A DNA stretch of 64,000 bases, taken from the NCBI RefSeq assembly GCF_002192415.1, contig NZ_CP021780.1:372001-436000 (forward strand), read 5' to 3'. Position 1 is the stretch's first letter. The number at the start of each line of letters is the position of its first letter. The translations under genes and the position numbers were made by a program. The notes beneath the pieces are model-generated. The model worked only from the letters and a program-made list of their open reading frames with translations, was not told the origin of the DNA and made no database searches. The DNA is from Paenibacillus donghaensis (GTDB taxonomy: Bacteria > Bacillota > Bacilli > Paenibacillales > Paenibacillaceae). Positions 8,535 to 16,400 of the stretch are shown one piece after another.

Positions 8535-9301
8535 TGGAGAACACAAATAAACTATTTAAGAGCAAAAGAACTTGGCGGCTGATTTTTTGGGCTTTTATTG
8601 GAGGGGTGATCGGCTACATCTCTGCTTCGGGTGACTTGACTGTTCCTAAGGATGCCAACTTCAGCTTCTCGCTCATCTACGAATATGACCTCATGTTCGC
8701 CGCATTGGCACTGATTGTGCTTGTTCTGCTGGTCTGGAATGTGATTGGCCTCAGCCAGCTGGGCGCCATGAATGATGAAGGCGAGAATTCAGATGAGCTG
8801 ATGAGTCCGAAGGAAAAGCTGCTCAGCACAATCATCAAGGTCAGCTCGTATAACACCATTGTCACCCTGTTATGGCTGGTGCTTGCTATTGCCCATGCCA
8901 TGGCGCCAGACGGTCCACGGGAAGATATGCAGACCTACATGCTGGTGAATATGATCAGCGGCTGCGTTACGATGTTCATGGCCATCTACCTTCAGCATCG
9001 CACCCTTAGTATCTACAACAAGGTCTATCCGGAGCGGACGTATAATCTGAAGTCCAACAGCGGGAAGGAAGCAGCACGTGAGCTGTTTGCCAAGATGGAC
9101 GAAGGCGAGCAATGGACCGTATACCGGTCTGCCTATTCTGCATTTAGGACTACCAACGTAATGTTAATCGCCGGCATCGTGCTGTTCACGCTGTACTCTC
9201 TGCTGTTCGGCTTCACGCCGCTGCCGATTATCGTGCTGGGCATCATTCTGCTGGTGCAGCATACCGTCTATTACCATGAGGCGGGCAAGGCGTATAAATA
9301 A
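8534..9301 (+). CDS. DUF3169 integral membrane protein
   Basis: A polytopic membrane protein of 255 residues. Hydrophobic stretches lie near residues 14-32, 54-75, 108-128, 137-155, 205-222 and 226-243. The cytoplasmic stretch QLGAMNDEGENSDELMSPKE and the later YPERTYNLKSNSGKEAARE are typical of the DUF3169 group. Members are usually paired with a short XRE regulator, exactly as here, and the regulator is thought to control the pair. The biochemical role is unknown. It overlaps the regulator stop by one nucleotide. Confidence 0.85.
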   Translation: MENTNKLFKSKRTWRLIFWAFIGGVIGYISASGDLTVPKDANFSFSLIYEYDLMFAALALIVLVLLVWNVIGLSQLGAMNDEGENSDELMSPKEKLLSTIIKVSSYNTIVTLLWLVLAIAHAMAPDGPREDMQTYMLVNMISGCVTMFMAIYLQHRTLSIYNKVYPERTYNLKSNSGKEAARELFAKMDEGEQWTVYRSAYSAFRTTNVMLIAGIVLFTLYSLLFGFTPLPIIVLGIILLVQHTVYYHEAGKAYK

Positions 9302-9379
9302 ATTTAATTGAGTCTTTATCCATGATAGTGTCGTAATAACATCTATACTTATACTTAATATTGAAATGGAGTGAAGTGA

Positions 9380-11464
9380 ATGTACATGCCAACGTTCCGT
9401 ATCCGCTCGGCCTTCTGGACGAGAACCGTTCTTGCCGCTACCCTGATTCTTTGCCTGATGGCCTCGACGGTGCAAGCAGCGGCCGCTCCCGTGTCAATCC
9501 CCGCGCAAGCGAAGGCGTTGACCACGGAGAATGTCGCAGCATTCCTCAAGCAGTTCTTCAGCTCGGAGGAGGTTAAGGCACAGCTTGCCGGTGCAACTGT
9601 AATTGTGGTCAAGGATGGCAAGACTGTGATCGAAGAAGGCTTCGGTTATGCAGATAAGGCTGGTAAAACTGCTGTGGACCCTGATGAAACCGTCTTCCGG
9701 ATGGCTTCGGTATCCAAAACCTTCACCGCCGCTGCCGCCATGCAGCTGGTGGAGCAGGGCAAGATCGACTTGAAAGCGGATTTTCAGACCTACACCGGGC
9801 CGCTGAATTTCGATAATCCCTTCGGTACTCCGGTTACGGTGGAGCAGTTGCTGACCCACACAACAGGGTTCCGGATTCAGGACCCCCAGCCGGAAGATAT
9901 CAATGATGATTTCAAGACAAAGGTATCGATTGAGGATTACGTGAAGCAGCATATACCGCCGGTGGTCCGTGAGCCGGGTACTTCCTACATGTACGACAAC
10001 TTTGCTTCGTTGCTGCTCGGCCTGGTGGTTGAGAAGGCCAGTGGTGAGCCATACGAGGATTATATGGAGAAGCATGTGTTTGCCCCGCTGAATATGGACA
10101 AAAGCGGCTTCCTGCTGGAAGGCGAGCTGAAAGAGGATCTTGCCACAGCCTATGATGCAACAGGCAAGGCGCTTGACCTGTATACGGTAACTCCAACAGT
10201 GATGCCGCATGGAGGCATGCTGTCCACCGCCGATGATATCGGCAAGTTCATGACCGCTTTCCTGGACGGAGGCGCCGCGGGGAACAACCGCATTCTGGCT
10301 GAAAGTTCAGTAGAGGCCATGGAGCAATATCGCTCCTCGATTCACCCCTTGCTGCCGAATACCACCTATGGCTTTGAAGCACCGATTCAGCTTCCTGGCG
10401 CGGGCAGCAGCTCCAAGATTATCACCAAAGCAGGCGATTTGATTGGCTTCAGCTCTTATATGTTCCTGATTCCAGAGCAGAACACTGGTGTCTTCATTGG
10501 CTACAATCAGCAAAGCGCGCTGCGGGAGCTGTTCTACCCGGCGTTTATCCAGGAGTTCTTCCCGCAATATGCCGCTCCTGCGAAGCTTGACGCCTTCCAG
10601 CCGTTGAGTGCTGAAGCACTGGACGCGTTCACAGGCTACTATGCTGACCTCCGTCTTAAGAGCCTGGTCTCTACCGTTGCTGTAAACGGGGGTGCGCTTA
10701 GCATCACCGATGCACTGCTGGGCACCCGCCAGCTGCGTCAGGTGGACGATAATCTGTTCATTGATGAGTTGACCAAGAAATTTACCGCCTTTGAATTGGA
10801 TGCGGACGGGCAAGGCACCTATCTGAAAGAACCTTACCTCAATCCTTACGGCTATGAGCAAAAAGGGCCGGATGGTGTCGGTTATGCCGATGTCACCGCC
10901 AACCACGCTTATGCGGCCCCGGTTATGATGCTGCAGTCGCTGGGCTATCTGCCGAATGATGCAGCGCTGAGCTTCCAGCCTGAGGCAGGAATTACGCGTG
11001 CCGAGTATGTACGGCTGATGCTGGAGAGCAGCGGGCTGAAAGGCAGCAAGACAGAGAAGCTGGCTTTCCCGGATCTGCAGGGTCACCCGGATGCCGCTTT
11101 TGTGCAGATGGCCGTTGAGATCGGGATGATTCAGGGAACGGCAGGTGGAGAGTTCCAGCCTGACCGGGTGATTTCCCGCCAGGAAGCGGCGGTAATGATA
11201 TGGAGACTGCTTAACGCGCAATACCCGGATAAGCTGTTCACAAATGTGAAGCTGGCGGGCAACACGGACAAATGGGCGATTCCGGCAGTGAAGATGGCAG
11301 TGGCACTGGGTCTGTACGGACCTGAGATCAAGGCTGATGCCAAAGGTAAAGTTGATTTCAAGTCCAGAGCAGCGCTGAGCAAGCAAGAGAATGCAGCCAT
11401 TCTGTATGCTCTATTCACGAATCCGATGAATCAGATCGTTGCCAAGCTAATGGAGAAATCCTAA
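9380..11464 (+). CDS. Serine hydrolase (beta-lactamase/class C PBP fold) with SLH domains
   Basis: A secreted, surface-bound serine hydrolase of 694 residues. A signal peptide covers about residues 1-34 (hydrophobic TVLAATLILCLMAST, then VQA-AAA cleavage). The catalytic domain has the SVSK motif with Ser110 and Lys113 and the YDN motif with Tyr205. A poorly conserved linker (about 390-480) follows, and then SLH-type repeats fill about residues 490-690 (motifs ITRAEYVRLML, ISRQEAAVMIWRLL, LSKQENAAILYALF). SLH repeats bind pyruvylated secondary cell wall polymer, so the enzyme should sit on the wall. The substrate could be a peptide or ester. The ATG follows TGGAGTGAAGTGA. Confidence 0.9.
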   Translation: MYMPTFRIRSAFWTRTVLAATLILCLMASTVQAAAAPVSIPAQAKALTTENVAAFLKQFFSSEEVKAQLAGATVIVVKDGKTVIEEGFGYADKAGKTAVDPDETVFRMASVSKTFTAAAAMQLVEQGKIDLKADFQTYTGPLNFDNPFGTPVTVEQLLTHTTGFRIQDPQPEDINDDFKTKVSIEDYVKQHIPPVVREPGTSYMYDNFASLLLGLVVEKASGEPYEDYMEKHVFAPLNMDKSGFLLEGELKEDLATAYDATGKALDLYTVTPTVMPHGGMLSTADDIGKFMTAFLDGGAAGNNRILAESSVEAMEQYRSSIHPLLPNTTYGFEAPIQLPGAGSSSKIITKAGDLIGFSSYMFLIPEQNTGVFIGYNQQSALRELFYPAFIQEFFPQYAAPAKLDAFQPLSAEALDAFTGYYADLRLKSLVSTVAVNGGALSITDALLGTRQLRQVDDNLFIDELTKKFTAFELDADGQGTYLKEPYLNPYGYEQKGPDGVGYADVTANHAYAAPVMMLQSLGYLPNDAALSFQPEAGITRAEYVRLMLESSGLKGSKTEKLAFPDLQGHPDAAFVQMAVEIGMIQGTAGGEFQPDRVISRQEAAVMIWRLLNAQYPDKLFTNVKLAGNTDKWAIPAVKMAVALGLYGPEIKADAKGKVDFKSRAALSKQENAAILYALFTNPMNQIVAKLMEKS

Positions 11465-11516
11465 GAAATTCCGCAGCTGAAATAGCCGGACAGATGACTA
11501 ATTTCCAATAATAGGG

Positions 11517-11546
11517 TTGACAGAACTTTCGAATAACGTTTAAGAT
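11517..11546 (+). promoter_or_regulatory. Sigma-A promoter of the rtcB upstream mini-locus
   Basis: A consensus TTGACA (11517-11522), an 18-nt spacer and TAAGAT (11541-11546). It lies just upstream of a small ORF and a terminator, suggesting a short transcript of about 250 nt. Confidence 0.6.
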
Positions 11547-11574
11547 GGGACTTATCTTACTAAGAAGGGGGCCG

Positions 11575-11673
11575 ATGAAGATGATTGGAACGGATACGCT
11601 ATTCTCGCAGGCACAACCCATGCCAACTGCATATCGGAAATTGGATTCCATTGGCCCTGTCCGGCAGACATGA
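11575..11673 (+). CDS. Candidate 32-residue small protein or leader peptide
   Basis: ATG 11575 is preceded by AGAAGGGGGCCG and by a good promoter. The frame encodes MKMIGTDTLFSQAQPMP and continues to a TGA at 11671. It has no hydrophobic segment and no run of one amino acid that would mark a classic attenuator. It ends about 90 nt before a strong terminator, itself upstream of the broken rtcB. I do not recognise it. It could be a real small protein, a leader peptide, or chance. Confidence 0.35.
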   Translation: MKMIGTDTLFSQAQPMPTAYRKLDSIGPVRQT

Positions 11674-11705
11674 TACGTTAGTTTGTCATGTTGTACGTTA
11701 TCTCA

Positions 11706-11764
11706 GGGGTCGGCTGGCAGATCAACGGATTTGCAGTCGTTTCGCTCAAGCGATGCTCTAGCCG
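11706..11764 (+). ncRNA. Candidate structured RNA upstream of rtcB
   Basis: CGGCTGG (11711-11717) can close with CTAGCCG (11758-11764) around two smaller hairpins: AACG/CGTT flanking GATTTGCAGT, and TCGCT/AGCGA. On the opposite strand the first hairpin reads GACTGCAAATCC, resembling a tRNA anticodon arm, but no T-arm is present. The 3' strand abuts the first base of the terminator stem, so the two structures could influence each other. This is a structural inference by eye only. Confidence 0.25.
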
Positions 11765-11800
11765 AGCCGTGGATCCGTATAGGATCTGCGGCTCTTTTTT
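11764..11800 (+). terminator. Strong intrinsic terminator between mini-locus and rtcB remnant
   Basis: GAGCCG-T-GGATCC pairs with GGATC-TG-CGGCTC across a short loop and is followed by six T residues (11795-11800). Confidence 0.85.
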
Positions 11801-11840
11801 ATGATTTTTCCGGAAATAAGAAAGGAAATGACAACCTATT

Positions 11841-12530
11841 ATGAGTACCAATAACAATCTGCATATTCCAGGTATTGAATACATGAGTTATACACCGGAC
11901 GTACACGTAGGGATCGGCACCTGTATCGGCACTACCGCCGTATGGGATGGAATGGACGGTTAGGTGTCGCCTTCGATCGTCGGCAGCGATATCGGCTGCG
12001 GCATGCGGGTGCATCTCACCAACCTGCATAAGGATGAACTGCAGGACGTGAAGCTGCGCAGGAAGCTGGTGAAGGCGATTGAGAAATATCTGCCAATGGA
12101 ATCGCAGCAGCGGGGGCATTTCGACGATATCCGGCTGGAGCATGTGATCCGCAAAGGCCTGCACGGCCTGCCGGGCAAATATGTTCCCGATAGCTACACC
12201 CCGAAGAAATCGACTGCGCTGACGCATGTAGAGATTAGCCGAATGGCGTTTGACGTTATTATTCGATCTGCCACGGCGCCGGCCGTCTGCGCTCGCGCTC
12301 TGCGACCAAGAAGCTGGTTACGGTGGGCGAATTCGCCCGGTCGCTGGTCGCTGCGGGTAGGCAAGCAGGACGAGATTGTAGTCAATCAGCATTCCCTGGA
12401 ATCGATTCTTGATGAATCGCCGCAGGCCTACAAGAATGTGGATGAGATTATTGAGAGTCTGACCGGTGCGGGGCTGGCTGCGGTCGTGGCCCGCTGCAAG
12501 CCGCTTGCGGCGATTAAAGGCAGCAAATAA
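11841..12530 (+). pseudogene. rtcB: Decayed RtcB-family RNA ligase
   Basis: Fragments in different frames match RtcB, the GTP-dependent RNA 3'-phosphate/2',3'-cyclic phosphate ligase. The N-terminus (MSTNNNLHIPGIEYM, YTPDVHVGIG) is interrupted by an in-frame TAG at 11961-11963. The metal-site region SDIGCGM follows. The reading then jumps from THVEISRMA to HGAGRLRSRSATKKL in another frame, which removes a large internal segment that carries further metal ligands, and shifts again before the C-terminal NVDEIIESL and the RCKPLAAIKG ending. Intact family members have about 380-480 residues; only about 200 remain. Enzyme activity is very unlikely. Confidence 0.85.
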
Positions 12531-12554
12531 AGATTGGCTGCTCGAAGCTTGAAC

Positions 12555-12588
12555 GGTCTGTCCGGTAACGGACAGACCATTTCTTTTT
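12555..12588 (+). terminator. Intrinsic terminator after rtcB remnant
   Basis: GGTCTGTCCG (12555-12564) pairs with CGGACAGACC (12569-12578), followed by ATTTCTTTTT. Confidence 0.85.
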
Positions 12589-12598
12589 GCAGAAATGT

Positions 12599-12625
12599 TG
12601 TAACTTTCAGCAGGCTGGTACGTGG
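12599..12625 (+). promoter_or_regulatory. Possible ECF-type autoregulatory promoter of sigM-like gene
   Basis: TGTAAC (12599-12604) is followed by a 16-nt spacer and CGTGG (12621-12625). This resembles the AAC/CGTC-type promoters used by SigM, SigW and SigX. Transcription would then start close to 12632, which excludes a GTG start at 12622 and supports the ATG at 12646. Confidence 0.5.
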
Positions 12626-12645
12626 CTAAGGTGAGGGGGGAGAGG

Positions 12646-13146
12646 ATGAAGCCGCAAACGCTGGATGAGATTTACCAACAGTATGTCCAGGATATTTACC
12701 GTTATTTGCGCTCCCTCTGCCAGGATCATCACGCTGCCGAGGATTTGATGCAGGAAACCTTTTACCGTGCCTATATGTACCTGGAGGACTGTAAGGACGA
12801 GAAGATTAAGCCGTGGCTCTTCCGCGTGGCCTATAACGCTTGGGTGGATTATACACGCAAGGAGAAACGCAGCATAGTGCAGGGTGAGGGTTATTTCCAG
12901 GGGCTTGCCCACCCGGAGACCACCGAAGGTACGCTGCTGCGCCAAGAGCGCTGGGAAGAGATGACCGTGGATGTGTCCCAACTTCCGGAACGTCAGCGCC
13001 ATGCGCTGCTGCTGCATGATTGGCATGGGCTCTCCTACCGGGAAGCGGCAGATATTATGGAGGTTGGTCTGTCTCAATATAAGATACTGATTTTTCGCGC
13101 CAGACAACAGCTGCGTGAGCTGGAGCAGAGGAGGAACGAAAGATGA
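12646..13146 (+). CDS. sigM: ECF RNA polymerase sigma factor, SigM-like
   Basis: A sigma factor of 166 residues for envelope stress. Region 2 is QTLDEIYQQYVQDIYRYL through AAEDLMQETFYRAY and IKPWLFRVAYNAWVDYTRK, which closely follows B. subtilis SigM as I recall it. Region 4 is LPERQRHALLLHDWHGLSYR with EAADIMEVG. The ATG at 12646 is favoured because it lies downstream of a probable ECF promoter and behind GGGGGGAGAGG. The next gene, a YhdL-like anti-sigma factor, starts 4 nt inside the 3' end of this one (ATGA overlap), giving coupled synthesis of sigma and its inhibitor. Confidence 0.88.
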   Translation: MKPQTLDEIYQQYVQDIYRYLRSLCQDHHAAEDLMQETFYRAYMYLEDCKDEKIKPWLFRVAYNAWVDYTRKEKRSIVQGEGYFQGLAHPETTEGTLLRQERWEEMTVDVSQLPERQRHALLLHDWHGLSYREAADIMEVGLSQYKILIFRARQQLRELEQRRNER

Positions 13147-14333
13147 GCGAAGAGTTCAAGCAGAAGCTGAAGAGCTACAGCGAAGGCACACTTTCCGGGC
13201 AGGAGAAGGAGGAGGTGGAGCGCGAAATGCTGAAGATGGAAGCCTATCAGGAGTATCTGGAGCAGCTTACCGAGCTTGACGATCAGGAGAACAGTGAGCT
13301 GGGAAGGCAGCCTCTGCCTACGGAAGGCGGGCTGAAGCCGGGACGGGAGAAGAAGATCATCCGCCGGGGGAAGTGGAAGGCCCGCTTCATGAACGCCTGG
13401 ACGGTGATCTCTGCATTTCTGATTCTGGCCGTGGTCAGCAGCATCATTACGGCGGTGTTTTACAGTACCGGAGAGCGGAGCGAGACATACAGCGATGTTG
13501 CAGCCGCTGCGCTTTCCGTCTCACGCCCGAATGAAACCGTACATTTGAGTACGGGGCAGAATACTTTTTTCTCAATGGATATGAACGGCCAGGTGGTGCG
13601 GACCATTGGCGATGAGCAGGTGACGGCCGGAGAGATGTCGGTGAACATGCTGCTGGGCTGGGCCCGGCTGGGTCAGATTGACCGGCTGGACCGTAACGCA
13701 GGCAATGGATCAATCTTCTATTATCCGCTGAACAAGACGATCAACAATCAAGGTGCTGACCGCGAGGAATGGAACCGGCTGGAGCAGCTGCCGGAAGGAA
13801 CGGTGGCCGAAGCCACACTGTCGCTGAACCGGCTGTTCACGGTGGATGAGCTGCTGAAGCAGTTCGAGCACCGCAATCTGCAACTGCTGTGGTTCGCCGT
13901 TGATTCCGGCCCCTATGTGCATGAGGCCGTGGTGACGACGCCGCTTGGATTCCCGTACCATCCCCAATGGCGTAAGGTAGATATGACAGTAATAAGCTCG
14001 GAGACGGAGAAGCGGGGCTGGTTCACCCGTACCTTCAGCTCGGTGAGCCAAGGCCCTTCGGTTGAGGAATTTGGCGACGGAAAGCTGCGCGGCGATTATT
14101 TCATGAAGACCCTCTATCTGCTGGAGGAGCATCCTTCCATTACGAGCCGTGTGGCACCGTTCATCCGGCTGAAAGAAGCCATCCCTTACCTGGAGAAGAA
14201 CGGAATCAAGCTGTACGGTGTCGTCGTGACCGGACCGGTGAAGGAGCTGCTGAAGCTGAAGGAGGAGAAGTGGATCAGCAACCTGCGTGTCGGTGAGGTG
14301 CGGCTGTGGAATTGGCGGGACCGTGAGCGCTAA
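13143..14333 (+). CDS. Membrane anti-sigma factor, YhdL-like
   Basis: A protein of 396 residues expected to hold the SigM-like factor at the membrane. The N-terminal cytoplasmic part (about 1-80) is charged and contains a short sigma-binding-like segment (QKLKSYSEGTLSGQEKEEVE). A single membrane segment spans about 86-107 (VISAFLILAVVSSIITAVF). The large extracytoplasmic domain (about 110-396) matches the sigma factor regulator C-terminal type seen in YhdL. It overlaps the sigma gene by 4 nt. There is no YhdK-like third gene. Stress release would occur through the extracytoplasmic domain, by analogy. Confidence 0.82.
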   Translation: MSEEFKQKLKSYSEGTLSGQEKEEVEREMLKMEAYQEYLEQLTELDDQENSELGRQPLPTEGGLKPGREKKIIRRGKWKARFMNAWTVISAFLILAVVSSIITAVFYSTGERSETYSDVAAAALSVSRPNETVHLSTGQNTFFSMDMNGQVVRTIGDEQVTAGEMSVNMLLGWARLGQIDRLDRNAGNGSIFYYPLNKTINNQGADREEWNRLEQLPEGTVAEATLSLNRLFTVDELLKQFEHRNLQLLWFAVDSGPYVHEAVVTTPLGFPYHPQWRKVDMTVISSETEKRGWFTRTFSSVSQGPSVEEFGDGKLRGDYFMKTLYLLEEHPSITSRVAPFIRLKEAIPYLEKNGIKLYGVVVTGPVKELLKLKEEKWISNLRVGEVRLWNWRDRER

Positions 14334-14569
14334 GGTTGCGGTGGATTCTGCCCAAGGTAAGCAAAGAAGCAGCAATCAGGTGGTCACCTCTGTAGGGGTG
14401 TGCTGCCTGTTTGCTGTTGGGAAGCCGCTATGAATCACTGCCAGGGCTGGAGGGGAAGAGATCGCAGACTTGCTTCTAACCCATACAGAACGTACAATTA
14501 GTGACAATATTGTTAGAAAATCATCAGGCTGACGAAGCTGCAATTATCACGAATTAGGAGCTGATAGAA

Positions 14570-15076
14570 ATGAAAGTAGGCGTCGTATCCGATACACATA
14601 TGTCAAGTGTGGGCAAAGGGCTGCCGCAGGCCCTGAAGGCGGAACTGAGGGATGCGGACCTGATCCTGCATCTGGGAGACTGGGTCGCTATGGAGATTTA
14701 TGATTTGCTGTCTGAGCTGGCCCCCGTAGAGGGCATTGCCGGGAATAACGATGGGGCTGAGATCATCAAGCGGTTCGGCGAACGCAAGCTGCTCACATTG
14801 GAGGGCGTGCGGATCGGCATGATTCATGGGCATACCCCGTATTCCGGCAAAGGGACAGACGGGAATGCGCTGCGCGCTTTTGAGGATGAGCAGGTGGATG
14901 TGATTCTGTTCGGACATTCGCATCAGCCGCTGCTGCGGCAGGAGAATGGCATTCTGCTGTTTAATCCCGGCTCGGCTACCGACAAACGGCGCGAGAAGTT
15001 GTATTCGTTCGGCGTTCTGCATCTGAAGGACGGCGAAGCCAGCGCACGCCATGTGTATTATGGGTCAAAGGACTGA
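14570..15076 (+). CDS. Metallophosphoesterase, YfcE/MJ0936 family
   Basis: A cytoplasmic phosphodiesterase of 168 residues. The metal-binding motifs of the calcineurin-like fold are in order: VSDTHMS (Asp8, His10), LHLGDW, GNNDG, MIHGHTP, and GFHSH-type FGHSHQP. YfcE-type enzymes hydrolyse phosphodiesters such as bis-pNPP; the natural substrate is unknown. The ATG at 14570 follows TTAGGAGCTGATAGAA. The 236 nt before it (14334-14569) hold no ORF or clear signal. It stands alone, followed by the palindromic repeat at 15144. Confidence 0.9.
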   Translation: MKVGVVSDTHMSSVGKGLPQALKAELRDADLILHLGDWVAMEIYDLLSELAPVEGIAGNNDGAEIIKRFGERKLLTLEGVRIGMIHGHTPYSGKGTDGNALRAFEDEQVDVILFGHSHQPLLRQENGILLFNPGSATDKRREKLYSFGVLHLKDGEASARHVYYGSKD

Positions 15077-15143
15077 GCATCGAGCAAAAGTCCAAATTAT
15101 TCCACATACTCTCCATGGTCAGCCAGACAGACGCAGATGTACA

Positions 15144-15247
15144 ATATAGAACGTGAACTTAAGAATGAAGCAGCGGAGTTGGATAAAGCCAAGTGTATAA
15201 GGCATTCTGCCAACTCCTGATGTAACATTCTTAAGTTCATCTTATAT
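15144..15247. repeat. Palindromic 100-bp intergenic repeat, copy 1
   Basis: The ends are ATATAGAACGTGAACTTAAG... and ...CTTAAGTTCATCTTATAT, sharing the inverted core TGAACTTAAGAATG. The interior (AAGCAGCGGAG near the left arm, AGTGTATAA in the middle) is also found in the copy at 32743. It sits directly 5' of a broken GNAT gene. Confidence 0.75.
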
Positions 15248-15279
15248 AGCGATAAAATGGCCTGGCCGGAAAATGGGCA

Positions 15280-15565
15280 ATGAACATGGAATCATTTCGT
15301 ATTGAACGTGCGGATGTACAGAATGTCGGGCAAGTGGCAGCGCTTGTGGATTCTGAATGATCTGTTTGTTTCGGCGGAGCAGCGCGGCCATGGCCTTGGA
15401 GCAATGCTGCTGGAAAGTGCGCGGCAGTATGCTGTTCATTCAGGAACCAAAGGTCTGACGCTAACAACGATGAAGGGCAATAATCTAGCGCAGCGGTTAT
15501 ATGAGGCTTCCGGGTATGTGAAGGACGAGGATTTTTATACGTATAACCTGTTCTACGGCAAGTGA
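15280..15565 (+). pseudogene. GNAT acetyltransferase with internal deletion
   Basis: The ATG at 15280 opens MNMESFRIERADVQNVGQ, a normal GNAT N-terminus, but the frame stops at 15358-15360. The C-terminal acetyl-CoA region (LNDLFVSAEQRGHGLGAMLL and LYEASGYVKD) continues in the +1 frame to 15565. About 40-50 residues between the first helix and the central strands are missing, so a deletion with frameshift has removed the middle of the fold. A short product starting from a GTG in the second frame is possible but would lack the N-terminal strands. Confidence 0.75.
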
Positions 15566-15597
15566 GCAAGCAGCAGGTAGCTAAAAGGGGATTAACG

Positions 15598-16308
15598 ATG
15601 GAAACAAGCAGCAAGCCGGCTATATTTTTTGATTTGGATGATACGCTGTACGATCATCTGGTTCCTTTCCGTGAAGCCGTGCGTGAGGTGCTGTCTCCGG
15701 CAGAGGGCAGTGTGGACTATAAGGAGCTTTTTTACACCGTGAGGCATCATAGTGATCTGCTGTGGCCGCAATATTTGCGGGGGGAGCTGGCGCTTGAGGA
15801 GACCCGCGTGCTGCGGCTGGAGCGGGCGTTCGCCGAAATGGGGATGGAGCTGAACCATGAACAGGCCGCTCTTGTGCAGGAAGCCTATATCAGCCGCCAG
15901 TACCGGATTGAACTGATTGAAGGCGTGCGCGAGCAGCTGGAGCGATTCCTTGCGGCAGACTATCAGGTGGGGATTATCACGAACGGTCCCAAAGAGCATC
16001 AGATGAACAAAATCCGCGGTTTGGGCGTGGACAAGATCATTAAACCGGAACTGATTTTTATCTCGGACGCTGTGGGTCTGGCCAAGCCGGACCCGGCGAT
16101 TTTTGCCCATGTGAATGAGGTTACAGGTACTTCTCCGGACCAATCGGTCTATGTAGGCGATACGTGGGCGAACGATGTGGTTGGCGCGCTGGCTGCGGGC
16201 TGGAAGGTATGCTGGTATAATCCGCGCAGCCGTCTTCCGGGGTCGGCGCATGAGCCTAGTTATATATTTAGAGATTATAAGGAATTCGGCGAGCTGCCGA
16301 TTGGTTAG
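15598..16308 (+). CDS. HAD superfamily hydrolase, YjjG/YfnB-like
   Basis: A phosphatase of 236 residues with a C1-type cap. Motif I is FFDLDDTLYD with nucleophile Asp12 and Asp14, motif II is IITNG, motif III includes the lysine in SDAVGLAKPDPAIF, and motif IV is YVGDTWANDVVGA. The closest group includes noncanonical pyrimidine nucleotidases (YjjG, YfnB), but substrate assignment is inference. The ATG at 15598 has AAAAGGGG upstream. An earlier in-frame codon at 15562 adds 12 residues without similarity. It is convergent with apbE across a shared terminator. Confidence 0.9.
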   Translation: METSSKPAIFFDLDDTLYDHLVPFREAVREVLSPAEGSVDYKELFYTVRHHSDLLWPQYLRGELALEETRVLRLERAFAEMGMELNHEQAALVQEAYISRQYRIELIEGVREQLERFLAADYQVGIITNGPKEHQMNKIRGLGVDKIIKPELIFISDAVGLAKPDPAIFAHVNEVTGTSPDQSVYVGDTWANDVVGALAAGWKVCWYNPRSRLPGSAHEPSYIFRDYKEFGELPIG

Positions 16309-16345
16309 GTGTCCGCTGAAGTGAAGCCGATGCGTTCAGGCGCAG

Positions 16346-16382
16346 AAGAACCCCCTTGCCTTAATAAGGCAAGGGGGTTCTT
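16346..16382. terminator. Bidirectional terminator between HAD and ApbE genes
   Basis: AAGAACCCCCTTGCC pairs with GGCAAGGGGGTTCTT around a TTAATAA loop, with A- and T-rich flanks on both sides of the stem. Confidence 0.85.
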
Positions 16383-16400
16383 CCTTCTGCCGAGGCAGCT

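Noticed and set aside
11700..11770. tRNA gene on the minus strand with GACTGCAAATCC
   Set aside because: There is no T-arm, the stems mismatch and no CCA end, so it is not a functional tRNA; only mentioned as a structural curiosity.
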